Source of the DNA: Eutrema japonicum
Taxonomy: Eukaryota; Streptophyta; Magnoliopsida; Brassicales; Brassicaceae
Length of the DNA: 64,000 bases
Reading direction: 5' to 3'
NCBI GenBank assembly: GCA_030161315.1
Contig: BSQW01000001.1
Coordinates: forward strand, 3,596,001 to 3,660,000
Position 1 is the first letter of the stretch; every line of letters starts with the position of its first letter. The notes below the pieces were generated by a model, which saw only the letters and a list, made by a program, of their open reading frames with translations, did no database searches and had not been told where the DNA came from. The position numbers and the translations under genes are program-made. Shown here in pieces: positions 43,223 through 54,618 of the stretch.

Positions 43223-44469
43223 TCATTTCTCTATTTACATATGTGCGTCTGCTGACTTATTTTATTAATCAACTTGTAATTATATACTCAGATCGTTAGA
43301 TGTGCTTCTTGGACCGATCGGTAGGCGGACCATTTTTCCTTTTTCCTTTTTATTGCTTTAGGCTGTATGTGTTTGACTAAGAATAATAGAGAAAAGCCTC
43401 TATCATTTTTAAAATGTTTGTGTGGGGGTTAAAATCTCAACCTAGTAAATTGGGTTCGATTAACCTATGATAGAAAGATATGGTAAAATCAAAGAAGCCA
43501 AGCGAGGTCAAACGAATAACCAAGATAACGGACCGAGCTCAAAGGCTCATCGGAGTGAATATCTACGATCAAAGAGAATTAAATGTAGAATCATTAGTCA
43601 ATCCCACCAAGATCAAAAACTCGTTCAAATCGGTGAGTTAAGTCACATAAACGTAACGGTCGGAACCTCAGACTTAAAGGCTATTCATGGCGAATTAAAC
43701 AGAATAAACTGAGCAAATAGACCATAATCCAGCTCTCTACACCACTCTCAAACTACAATTTAGCTCTATACTCAAACACTTGTTTTTTTTTTGTAAATCT
43801 ATCATGAGAATCGAAATAATAATTCAGTTTATTTTCCAAAAACTCTGTCCAAATCGCTCTTAAATCATGTATGTTCTCATCGAGCAACAAATACTCTGTT
43901 TATTGGTCGATAGTCTCTTGGTTAAAAAAAAAAAAAAAAGTAAAAAACCCCTCTATTTTTACTATTTACAAATTTTGATTGTTATAACGGTTAGTATATG
44001 ATTAGGGAAATTATATTTTAATTCATCAAGTAGTAACAGATTTCCAAGAAAAAAATAGCAACTTTCAAATGTTGACAATTATACAGTAACTCATATTTGT
44101 TTTTAATAATTTACACAAATATAACCTTTTTTGTTGTTGTTGGGGTTTGACTACGAATATATATGGCAATACGGTTCTATAGTCTCTTATGGGAAAGGAG
44201 ATTAAAACTTGTAATTCGAAAGTATGGTATGGTCTACCTCTCCTCCAATATTATATTAATTTTCGAATCCGGCCGGATTAAATAAATATAAACTCTCTGT
44301 TGTTATACGTACATATATTTCTAGTGTCAAGGCATCTGTTAAATGTGCGTGAGTTGTAACGACGACGGCAGCCACAGCAATGGTCATCATAGCATTATTT
44401 ATAACAAACAAAAAAAGAACAAGAGAAAGATTATCAAGATCCAACGATCGAGTTTAAGAATAAAGTGTT
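43223..44469. other. Intergenic, possible old element at about 43430-43760
   Basis: From about 43430 to 43760 the composition is less AT-rich than its surroundings, with an 81-codon Lys/Arg/Ser-rich open frame (43467-43712) that has no recognised domain. It may be a remnant of an LTR or other repeat. It is absent from unit 1. Poly(A) at about 43925-43940. Otherwise nothing is seen. Confidence 0.35.
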
Positions 44470-45052
44470 TCAGACATTGGTTTCACCATTTGAAAGCTTT
44501 CCTGTGGTAGTCGCACTCATGGCATCTGTTTTCGTCTTTTCATCCATTCCATAGCCCATCTCTTTCGCTCCCACTTCTCCTATTAAATTATGTACGCACT
44601 TATAAACATTATAATATATATATAACTATTATAACCACACTCCGTTGCATGCATGTTCTTCTGACTCGGGTGGAAACTTTCCATTTGTAAATAAATATTA
44701 TCTACAATCAATACCCACTTGTTATTATACTTTGTTACAATAACGGTTAATTCGAGTTTTTAAAGTCATTTCAACACATCGATTCCGCCAAGTTCTACAA
44801 ATTTACTATGATATGCAATTTCAAAAAGAAAAACAAGTTCTAACAAAACTAGAAAACTTCAATGAAGCGTAAACTTTCAATATATTATAACGAAATGAAA
44901 TGTCATGTTTGTAGATTCAATCTACATTAATCTTTATTACAAGATCATTTCCAAGACCGTTCTAGTTCGTGTTTGATCCATATATTATTCAATGTTTGGT
45001 AATTATATGAACGAGAAAGAGAAGAATGCTACTAACCAATATCCGTAGCCAT
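44470..45052 (-). CDS. Putative 41-aa hypothetical protein, two exons
   Basis: Exon 1 is 45037-45052 (M-A-T-D-I) with donor GTTAGT. Exon 2 is 44470-44579 after ATTTAATAG. Joined, they give 42 codons in frame: a small, hydrophilic, acidic/Lys-containing protein with GEVGAKEMGYGMDEKTKTD and SATTTGKLSNGETNV. No signal peptide or TM. I do not recognise it. It is too short for ordinary gene finders; support is only the splice sites, the frame and its place among the other small genes. Confidence 0.3.
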
Positions 45053-45527
45053 GATTCGGATTCTGAAATCTGTAAATGTCTTCTTCCCTTAACCTTTGCG
45101 TATATTGGATCATTGATGGAGAGGATCCCATAACTTGTTCTTCCCTTTATGAATTGATTTTCTTTTATGTTGTGTTAAAGGATGTTAGGAAAAACTTACC
45201 TTAAACATTGTCTCCATCCCCTACATATATATGGACGAAAATGGGGTGAAAAGACACCAAGTTGTACCCTTTAATTTAATCACAACATTTCATTCATAAC
45301 TATATGTATGTGTATAATTAAATCACTACTTATACACATACACATTAAGAACATAAATACATATGTAGTAAGGGAAGAGGGTTATCTTACACACCCATTC
45401 TAATACTCATAAATCGAGACCGAACCATCACGGTTTCGTCATACATGTATTAGAATTATAACTTAAATGTTGACTTGACCATATTGTTAAACCGGATACA
45501 CATCGGCCACACACTAATACGAGTGTA

Positions 45528-46019
45528 TTAATACCGAAGTATTCTTACAATGTTCCCTGGAGAGGGTTTGATAGCGGCTGCGTTCATGGCCTTTTGTCTT
45601 CGGACGAAGACAATCCATATTCCAATGGCGACCCAAATAAGAAAGAAGAGACCAACGGATATCGTCACGAAACCGTTGTTTAAACCGTTCTTTCTGCCAC
45701 TGCCTCTACCAGTAGTTTGACAATCGAGAGTGAGCCTATTAAACCGGTCCGCATTGTCCAAACTTTGCCGCGCCTGTTCGTCGTGCAATTCTTCCCAGCT
45801 CGAAGGTGAACCACACCCCGGTTCCCCTAATTCATGAACGTAAGTTAAATTTTAATCAAGCTAACTTATTTCATTTCTATATACACATATTATAAGGTAC
45901 GAGTCCATATTGTTTTGTAGATGTATTTAAGTGATAAGAGAATTAATACCATTGGTGGATCCAACGATAGCTACCAGGGCGAAGAGAAGCAGAAGAAGGA
46001 CGGTACTTAACACGAACAT
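45528..46019 (-). CDS. Small type I membrane protein, 122 aa
   Basis: Two exons, 45950-46019 and 45528-45826, with GT-AG borders in phase 1 (ACCAATG|GTATTA). Exon 1 encodes a signal peptide (MFVLSTVLLLLLFALVAIVG). The ectodomain has two Cys (EPGCGSPSSWEEL and LTLDCQTTG) with an acidic, Gln/Asn-rich stretch between. One TM helix (VTISVGLFFLIWVAIGIWIV) is followed by basic VRRQKAMN and a short tail. The architecture (signal peptide, short polar outside part, TM, basic tail) resembles that of copies A and B, but the sequence does not align by eye. Family unknown; it is probably one of the small transmembrane-protein loci that lie between ECA4 and NOT2 in Arabidopsis. Confidence 0.65.
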
Positions 46020-46102
46020 GGTGAGTCTAGAAAGATATTGATCAGTACGTACTTTTGCGTAATTGCGTTAACCGAGAATTTGTAATTTTGTATGTGTGTC
46101 CA

Positions 46103-46745
46103 TAATATTATATAGGAAGACATTTTTGAAAATGAATTTTGTTTATTAAGTTATTACCTATTATGCCATTATAAATAAGAAAAAATAATTGAAATAAGAA
46201 ATAATATAATTGTTTTTTAAAATTATTTATAAGAATACGAAAAGTATTTATTTATCATTAAAGAAGTTATTTACTATTTGGTTTCTAAATTATTTTTAAT
46301 ATTATATATTTTTAAATAATAATCAATCCATATACGTTCCAAAAAAAAAAATATTCGAAATCTTGCTATATTTTTCACTATAATTTATTATATTTTATTT
46401 GAATATATATCAAAATAAAAAATAAAAAAATATTTTACTAATTTTATAAAAAGTTAGACACAAGAAAATTGCCTTTTTTTTAAGAATCCGTGATCTAACC
46501 ACAAAACTAGAGTCATTAAACGGTGCATATTATAGTTATGTTTTCAAGATTAGATGTTTTGCGGGTTAGCCCGAATAATATTTTAGTGCACTGCAAAACA
46601 AGTTCAATAAACAAATTATTCCGTTTGACAATTCTATATATAATTATGAGCTAGACAAATTATAAAATTTAAATAAAAGCATTTTTTCTTGAATTTCAAA
46701 ACATTTTTTTTTAAAAAAAATAGCTTGCACTAATTATAGTGCTGG
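46103..46745 (+). mobile_element. Helitron-like repeat (copy 3)
   Basis: Same order of blocks as copies 1 and 2: ATAATATTATATAGG, ACATTTTTGAAAATGAA, AAGTTATTACC, AAAAAGTTAGACACAAGA, ATTAAACGGTGCATAT, TGCGGGTTAGCCCGAATAAT, and a final GCACTAATTATAGTGCTGGTTAAGTC whose GCACTaattaTAGTGC part can fold as a hairpin, as expected near a Helitron 3' end. Confidence 0.6.
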
Positions 46746-46749
46746 TTAA

Positions 46750-47142
46750 GTCATATTATGTGTATATACACAAAAACATAGAGTAATGTGTGCTGTAATG
46801 GGGTGCAAGTCATCAACTTTCTGTATTTTACCCATTCTAAAGTTTTAATCCAACTATGAATTTCTATATATATTTGTTTGATAAAATAACGTTTTGCAGA
46901 ACTAGTCCAATATATGGTACTATTTATTTTTTGGATGAAATTTATAAAAACGCGAGATGAGGTTTTGAATTTAATAACTAGTCCAATATATGTCACCAAT
47001 TTATGATGAAATTTTGATACACAGTATTGTACGTTATTGTTTGTTGAATGCCTAGATTCTCCGTAGTCGAGTACAAGAATACGTAGATAGAAGTTACAAC
47101 TAAAAAATCATATTCGAAAGAATCATGAAAAAGCATAGAATT
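46750..47142. repeat. Duplicated block D2
   Basis: Second copy of block D1 (40500-40987), about 90 percent alike by eye, with one rather than two copies of the internal 95-bp unit. It ends at CATAGAA and continues into sequence not related to NOT2, so this is the natural right edge of the duplicated unit. Confidence 0.88.
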
Positions 47143-47795
47143 TAGATATTGACCATACTCTTTCCTCTTTGGTCAGAATTTTGTTACAACTCTTCTTGTC
47201 TCTCTGATTTCTTCAGATCATAACCCATTACATCAGAGTTTAATCCACGGTGGGCTCTAAGCCCAAGAAGCAATAGCTTGGGATTTTGGCCCAAATATTA
47301 TATACATATTTTATAACTACATTTACAACAGACTCAATAGAGCAATTTAGTTATTAGTTATTATTTATTATGCATAGTCGCCTCGTCTAAGAGCATTGGA
47401 GTGGGTTCTCATTTAAGAGAATATATATTTCATCCGTAATATCGCTCTGTTATGTTATAACTTATAATTGATTTCAGAAAAAGTCAGACTGATTGACATT
47501 TTTGATTTCGTAATTTTTTTCTTTTTTTTGACATTTTTGATCAAAATTCTAAAATCTGACCATAAATTCAAGTTAAATGTTTTTGGTTTTTGATTTCATC
47601 TATAAACAAGCAATTTCTATAAAAATATTTAGTTTTTCTTGGTTTAATCACCCGTAAATTAGTCAGACACTATGCCTAAGTAGACGTTTAGTACTAATAA
47701 CAAAATCTTTAAATTTTTAGAAGATTATCATCGTAAACAAAATTTTTTATATATAATAAATTAATAATTGATATACTCATAAAGAAAAACTTGCT

Positions 47796-47845
<50 letters not shown>

Positions 47846-48789
47846 AATTAATAATTGATATACTCATAAAGAAAAACTTGCTCACTAAAAGAAATAAATC
47901 AAACAGAAATGAATGAAATATAGAAAAATGTCATTTGCATTATGGTAGCGATATAGTTCAAATTAAAAATTATTTTTATTTTTCATATTCAACATTAATG
48001 GTCAGGTATTAGCAAAATATAGATATATGGCTTCATTTTACTGTAATTCATTTCTCTAAACCGACAACTAAAGTATATACATTTTTCATGCTTTTACTGA
48101 GTTCAACTAAATAAATTATCTATCTTAACGATAGTATTTGTCATTCAACTTGGCATATCGGGAAAGATAATTTCTCAAACTAGTTTTATTTATTCCATAT
48201 AAAGGTGAGATCCAATGCGAAAAAGCAACTTTTGTTTTTTTTTTGAGAAAAGTGTCGAAAAAAATAAACATGAGTTTTCAAATTATGGCCATTCAAAACA
48301 CTAATTATCGCATAAATTTTTTAAATCATCAATTTATGTTGATTTTAAATTTAAATCACAAATTTCCGTTGACTAAACCAAATTAGACAATATGTTAAGT
48401 CGACAAACAAAACAGATAAAATAAGTTAAAAGAACCGTTGTAAATCACATTTAAGTGATCCGAAATCGTTTTCTCTTTCTTTTTAAATCCCAAATCATGA
48501 AATCCTAACCATTTTTTTGGGTTTTAAGAAGAAAGAGGAAACGATGTTGTATCAGTTAACTGTGATTTACAATAGTTTTTTTACTTCGTTTTATTTGTTC
48601 CGTTTGTCGACTTAATATCATGTCTAATTTGGTTCGATTTAAAATTAATATAATTTAATGATTTAAACTGTCCGCGCGATAGTTCGTGTTTTAAATGATC
48701 CAAATTTGAAAAAAACTTATGCTTTTTTTTTGTGTGTGACAATTTTACCATTTTTCTGGTTTAAAAGAAACTTCCTATTTTTCCTTTAA
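47143..48789. other. Intergenic upstream of ECA, with a duplicated TA array
   Basis: (TA)n at about 47798-47841 is bracketed by two identical 44-bp direct repeats (47754-47797 and 47841-47884, TAATAAATTAATAATTGATA and following), so the array lies inside a tandem duplication. No gene is seen. Confidence 0.6.
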
Positions 48790-48808
48790 CCAATAATATT
48801 TCACCACG
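48790..48808 (+). promoter_or_regulatory. ER stress response element (ERSE)
   Basis: CCAAT, then exactly nine bases (AATATTTCA), then CCACG: the full CCAAT-N9-CCACG consensus bound by NF-Y together with bZIP28/bZIP60-type factors in plants. The CCACG half overlaps a CACGTG G-box at 48805-48810. It is about 0.4 kb upstream of the probable ECA leader and 0.8 kb upstream of its ATG. Confidence 0.65.
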
Positions 48809-48853
48809 TGTCAAAATTGGCGTGGCGGGCCAGTCCCATGTGATCGACGTGGC

Positions 48854-48865
48854 CACGTGACGTGG
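48854..48865 (+). promoter_or_regulatory. G-box overlapping a UPR element (UPRE)
   Basis: CACGTG at 48854-48859 runs into TGACGTGG at 48858-48865, which matches the plant UPRE consensus TGACGTGR. Between it and the ERSE lies ATTGGCGTGG (48817-48826), another CCACG/CCAAT half-site pair in inverted order. Confidence 0.6.
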
Positions 48866-49272
48866 GAGAGTCCAACAGGCCCATCGACGTTGGAATCTAA
48901 TTTGCTTCTCTAAAGTAAATATTCGCATACATTTAATGAATAGTATAGCTACAATTAGAAAATCTTAGATAGTTATACAATTTGTTCTTTCAGGCCCTTA
49001 AGCAATGTACCAAGAACAAATCACAAAGAGAATATAAGGACTTAATTGCAATTATTGATGAGATCGTGTTCGCGTCAGACGTCACTTTCCAGGAAAGATA
49101 CGAGCCATTAAAACTCTAAGAATATAAATAAACAAATATATATTGAATAGATATATAGGTATAAGCTTTATTATATGTAAAGGCGACCCGTGGGAGAAGA
49201 GAAGAATCTGGAGAGAGGCTTACGATTTTTGCATCGAAGAAACAGTACGGAGTTTAGTTTGCTCCGATTCTG

Positions 49273-49590
49273 GTGAGTTTTTTGCGATCTCGTAGTCTGT
49301 GTTCTTAGCTTTCTCCTTCTCTTTTTGAAATCTTCGTTTTATCTGTTGCTGGACATTTATCTCTGTGTTGTTTATATGCGGCCACTCGAATTCTCAATTC
49401 TCTTTTTTGTTGGTTCTGTCTGGATGGCTTTCTCGACGAAGACACTTCAAATCTGATCGGTTTTTATCCGAGGATTCATCGTTCGTTTTCAATTTCAATT
49501 TCTGTTTTCGTTTAGTCTGACTTGAAGCTTACAATTAGATTTTCTTCTGGGTATTCTATGATGGTTTGACTGATTCGATCTCTTTGGCAG
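49273..49590 (+). other. Leader intron of the ECA gene
   Basis: CTG|GTGAGT at 49272/49273 and TTTGGCAG at 49583-49590 bound a pyrimidine-rich 318-bp intron ending 9 bp before the ATG. Leader introns often raise expression of plant housekeeping genes. Confidence 0.75.
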
Positions 49591-49599
49591 TGGAAGATA

Positions 49600-52500
49600 A
49601 TGGGGAAAGGAGGTGAAGACTTGGGGAATAAACAAACTAATAGTTCTGAATCGTTCAAGTCTGATACTTTTCCTGCTTGGGCTAAAGATGTCGGGGAATG
49701 CGAAGAGAAGTTCGGTGTTAGCCGTGAGAAAGGGCTAACCACTGATGAGGTGTTGAAGCGGCACCAGATCTATGGCTTGAACGAGTTAGAGAAGCCTGAG
49801 GGTACATCAATTTTTAAGTTGATTTTGGAGCAGTTCAATGATACCTTAGTACGTATTCTTTTGGCGGCAGCCGTTATTTCCTTTGTCTTGGCCTTCTTTG
49901 ATGGCGACGAAGGTGGCGAGATGGGGATCACCGCATTTGTTGAGCCGCTTGTGATTTTCTTGATCTTAATTGTTAATGCCATTGTCGGTATCTGGCAAGA
50001 AACTAACGCCGAGAAGGCGTTGGAAGCTTTGAAGGAGATACAGTCTGCGCAAGCAACTGTCATGCGCGATAGGAACAAGGTATCAAGTTTGCCTGCAAAG
50101 GAGCTTGTTCCTGGTGACATTGTGGAACTGCGGGTTGGTGATAAGGTGCCTGCTGATATGCGTGTGGTGGCTTTGATCAGCTCAACTCTGAGAGTCGAGC
50201 AGGGCTCCTTGACAGGAGAGAGTGAGGCAGTGAGCAAAACCACCAAACCTGTGGAGGAGAATGCCGATATCCAAGGAAAGAAATGCATGGTGTTTGCTGG
50301 AACCACCGTTGTGAATGGCAACTGCATATGCTTAGTTACAGACACTGGGATGAGTACTGAGATTGGAAAGGTACACTCACAGATTCAGGAAGCTGCACAA
50401 CACGAGGAAGATACCCCTCTGAAGAAAAAACTTAACGAATTCGGGGAAGCTCTGACTATGATTATTGGTTTAATTTGTGCGTTAGTGTGGCTCATCAATG
50501 TCAAGTACTTTCTGTCATGGGAGTATGTTGATGGTTGGCCCAGAAACTTTAAGTTTTCCTTCGAGAAGTGCACGTATTACTTTGAGATTGCTGTAGCGTT
50601 GGCGGTTGCTGCAATTCCTGAGGGTCTGCCAGCAGTTATCACCACATGTTTGGCACTTGGCACACGGAAGATGGCTCAGAAGAATGCTCTGGTTAGGAAG
50701 TTGCCCAGTGTGGAGACTCTTGGATGCACAACCGTAATATGTTCTGATAAAACTGGAACTCTGACAACCAATCAGATGGCTGTTTCAAAGCTTGTGGCTA
50801 TGGGTTCTAGAATTGGAACTCTTCGATCTTTCAGTGTTGAGGGGACCTCATTTGATCCTCGAGATGGAAAGATTGAAGATTGGCCAGCGGGTCGGATGGA
50901 TGCAAATCTTCAGATGATTGCAAAAATTGCTGCCATTTGCAACGATGCTAGTGTGGAGCAATCTGACCATCAATTTGTGTCTAGGGGCATGCCTACTGAG
51001 GCAGCATTGAAGGTAAAGCGGTCTACTACACTAAGCCTGCACTTTTTTCTTCTTAACTAAATAGACTTCTTCTGTTCGTTGTCCTCAAATGTTTATCTGC
51101 ATTTATTTATTTTTATTGGTGTTTGTTTCCTTGAGCAGGTTTTGGTTGAGAAAATGGGATTTCCTGAAGGATCGTCTTTGGCTAATGGCGATGTCTTACG
51201 TATGTATTCTGAATTATATTTGTTACTCATGTTTTCCACAGTTTACAGATGCTAAACTCTTGTATTCTACCTTCTTAAACATTATTGAAGGTTGTTGTCG
51301 GCTATGGAGTGAACTAGAGCAACGGATTGCCACTCTTGAGTTCGACCGCGACAGGAAATCAATGGGAGTTATGGTGGATTCCAGCTCAGGAAAGAAACTG
51401 CTACTGGTCAAGGTCTGTTTTTTTTTTTCATTTAGCATATCCTGCCTTCTGAGGTCGACCCTGTGAAGCTTTGTTAACGTTGGAGAACCTTTTATCTATG
51501 GTTACATGGCTTGTGGTTTGGTTCGCATGTTATTAGTAAAAATGAACCTGTGTTTCCTCTTTTTTCAGCACCTAAGAGACCGATTTTGAAATTTTGCAGG
51601 GTGCGGTAGAAAATGTGTTGGAAAGGAGTAGACGTGTTCAGTTACTTGATGGTTCCACTCAAGAACTTGACCAAAACTCAAGGGATCTTATATTACAAAG
51701 CCTACATGATATGTCCATGAGTGCATTAAGATGTCTCGGATTTGCTTACTCTGATGTTCCATCAGATTTTGCTACTTATGATGGCAGTGAAGACCATCCT
51801 GCTCACCAGCAACTTCTCAACCCATCCAACTATTCTTCTATTGAGTCCAATCTAACATTTGTTGGATTTGTTGGTTTAAGGGTGAGTCGCGGTCATCATT
51901 GTACTTTTTGGTTCTTTCTTGTTCTTCTTTGGTGGTTATTCATACTCTACCTTTTCAATGACTGAAGGATCCTCCGAGGAAAGAGGTTCGTCAAGCCATT
52001 GCAGACTGCAGAACAGCAGGTATCCGGGTCATGGTCATTACCGGAGACAACAAGAGCACAGCAGAAGCTATCTGCCGTGAAATTGGAGTATTTGAAGAAG
52101 ATGAAGATATCTCTTCAAGAAGCTTGACTGGAAAAGAATTTATGGATGTTCAAGATCAGAAGAATCATCTAAGACAAACCGGAGGGCTCTTGTTCTCGAG
52201 GGCTGAACCAAAGCACAAACAAGAGATTGTTAGGTTACTCAAAGAAGATGGAGAAGTGGTTGCCATGACTGGAGATGGAGTCAATGATGCGCCTGCCCTG
52301 AAGTTGGCTGATATAGGTGTGGCTATGGGCATTTCCGGCACAGAGGTATATGTCTCTCTTCTCTCATTTGCAAGATGATTATGGCTCTATCAGCTTTCTA
52401 AAGCTCTGTGATCTTTGCAGGTAGCAAAGGAGGCAGCTGACATGGTGTTAGCAGATGATAATTTCAGCACTATTGTTGCAGCTGTTGGTGAAGGCAGGTC

Positions 52501-53513
52501 CATCTATAACAACATGAAGGCTTTCATCAGGTGAGTCTTATATCGTTACATATACATATACATTGTCAGTTATTAATATAGTGATCCTATCAATCTGACT
52601 TTGATGAATAAAAGGTACATGATCTCTTCCAACATCGGTGAGGTTGCATCAATATTCTTGACAGCTGCTCTTGGAATCCCAGAAGGCATGATCCCAGTTC
52701 AGCTTCTGTGGGTGAATCTTGTAACAGACGGTCCTCCAGCTACTGCTTTGGGATTTAATCCCCCTGACAAGGATATTATGAAGAAGCCTCCTCGCAGGAG
52801 CGATGACTCGCTTATCACTGCATGGATCCTCTTCCGCTATCTGGTATGCAAAAACCGAATTTTCTCACTTGTTCATCTCTTGGGGCTTTTTCTAACTCTG
52901 ACTAATATGGGTACCTACCTGCCTATAGGTGATTGGTATGTATGTGGGAGTAGCAACGGTGGGAGTATTCATCATATGGTACACACACAACAGCTTCATG
53001 GGCATAGATTTGAGCCAAGACGGTCACAGCCTTGTGAGCTATTCACAGCTTGCTCACTGGGGCCAATGCTCTTCATGGGAAGGCTTCAAAGTATCTCCTT
53101 TCACAGCTGGGTCTCAGACTTTCTCATTCGACTCAAACCCATGCGACTACTTCCATCAGGGGAAAATCAAGGCATCCACACTCTCCCTCTCGGTGTTGGT
53201 GGCCATCGAAATGTTCAACTCCCTGAACGCACTCTCAGAAGATGGCAGCCTGGTGACGATGCCGCCGTGGGTGAACCTGTGGCTGCTCCTGGCAATGGCG
53301 GTCTCATTCGGTCTACACTTTGTGATACTTTACGTGCCATTCTTGGCGCAGGTGTTTGGGATAGTGCCACTGAGCTTGAACGAGTGGCTGCTGGTGCTGG
53401 CGGTGTCGCTTCCGGTGATTCTGATAGATGAAGTTCTAAAGTTTGTGGGAAGGTGTACCAGTGGCTACCGCTACGCACCTCGCGCTCCATCCGCTAAGCA
53501 AAAGGCGGAGTAA
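49600..53513 (+). CDS. ECA1/ECA4: ER-type P2A Ca2+-ATPase (ECA1/ECA4-like), 8 coding exons
   Basis: Exons: 49600-51012, 51139-51199, 51291-51412, 51600-51881, 51968-52345, 52421-52530, 52615-52843 and 52929-53513. They total 3180 bp, 1059 aa, in frame. Key P-type ATPase motifs are present: TGES in the actuator domain (about residue 205), PEGLP in TM4 for Ca2+ binding, the phosphorylated Asp in DKTGTLTT (D383), KGAVENVLERS in the nucleotide domain, TGDGVNDAP in the hinge and IPEGMIPVQLLWVNLVTDG in TM6. The pump moves Ca2+ (and Mn2+) from the cytosol into the ER lumen, like animal SERCA. ECA1 and ECA4 of Arabidopsis are almost identical; the left neighbours favour the ECA4 site and the right neighbours the ECA1 site (see findings). 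No lesion seen. Confidence 0.95.
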
Positions 53514-53972
53514 GAAGAAATAAACTAAAGCATTATTAGACTCTAGTTTTAGCTGAAATTCAGTTTGCTGCTTAACTCAGCCTCGGTTATTTAATTTTTT
53601 AAACGATATTTTTTGGTTTAGAAAAAAAAAACTAATGTTTCTAACTTTTGATTCATGGACATTGGTTTCCAATACAGAAAGATGAATTTTTCATCTCTTT
53701 TTTTTTTTTAACTTGTGGAAGCTAATACGGTTATTCGTTGGAATAGCTTAATGGGTGACTTGATTCTACATCTTCTAAAGACACGATTTTAAAAGCCCCA
53801 TCGAAGTTGTTCCATGGATATGACAACAACTAATTTCCAGTGAAATATTACAGGAAAAGCATGAGACGAAAGAGATTAAGCATATTGTTGTTTATCCTCA
53901 GCTTTCGATTTAGGTTTAACTACAAGATCATATTGACTAAACGCCATATACGAAACCGAATCACTTGTGGAT
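53514..53972. other. Convergent spacer between ECA and H4
   Basis: Both genes end here. The spacer contains the 3' UTRs and a T-run at about 53697-53710. No gene. Confidence 0.4.
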
Positions 53973-54284
53973 TTAACCGCCGAAACCGTAGAGAGTACGG
54001 CCTTGCCTCTTCAAAGCATAGACAACATCCATGGCAGTCACCGTCTTCCTCCGGGCGTGCTCTGTGTAGGTGACGGCGTCGCGGATGACATTCTCGAGGA
54101 AGATCTTGAGGACTCCTCTCGTCTCTTCGTAGATCAGACCGCTTATACGCTTGACGCCTCCTCTACGAGCAAGACGACGAATCGCTGGCTTAGTGATACC
54201 TTGGATGTTATCCCTCAGCACCTTCCTGTGCCTCTTCGCTCCTCCCTTTCCCAACCCCTTTCCTCCCTTTCCTCTTCCTGACAT
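53973..54284 (-). CDS. H4: Histone H4
   Basis: 103 codons, intact and matching the near-invariant plant H4: [59 protein letters not shown], ending FGG. It packs DNA as part of the nucleosome core. No intron in the coding part. Codon third positions are GC-richer than those of the neighbours, as is usual for histone genes. A histone octamer and TATA box lie upstream beyond a probable leader intron. In Arabidopsis an H4 gene lies next to both ECA1 and ECA4 in the same convergent arrangement. Confidence 0.98.
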
Positions 54285-54314
54285 CTCCTCGCACTTTCAG
54301 TATATTCCAAAGAC

Positions 54315-54557
54315 CTGATTACTACCAACAAATAAATAAAGGAAACTCATCTCAATTATACCATTCAGAAAGTGATTATGCACACAAACCCTATATTTAC
54401 GAATCGATCCACTGAAATCGCAATCGAACTTTCCAAAATTTTCCGAAAATGCAACAAATATTGAGATACAATATACAATTTCCGAAGCGAGTAGGAAAAT
54501 TGCAGAAAGAGATTGTTCAGCGCCAAACATTAATCGGCATAAAGAAGAAGACGATAC
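54315..54557 (-). other. Probable leader intron of the H4 gene
   Basis: On the minus strand CTACAG|GTATCG at 54558/54557 and TAGTAATCAG ending at 54315 form a GT-AG pair that would remove 243 bp between the TATA box at about 54622 and the ATG at 54284. It explains the otherwise very long distance from core promoter to start. It is inferred from sequence only. Confidence 0.5.
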
Positions 54558-54618
54558 CTGTAGATCTATCGGAGAGGATGGCAAATGAAATTGACGATTA
54601 CAAGACCGGTGAATGTGC

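Noticed and set aside
43467..43712. 81-codon open frame, basic and polar
   Set aside because: No homology recognised, no conserved splice context, and absent from the paralogous unit. Probably repeat-derived.
49770..50345. 191-codon minus-strand frame opposite the first ECA exon
   Set aside because: Antisense shadow; the sense strand has complete P-type ATPase motifs.
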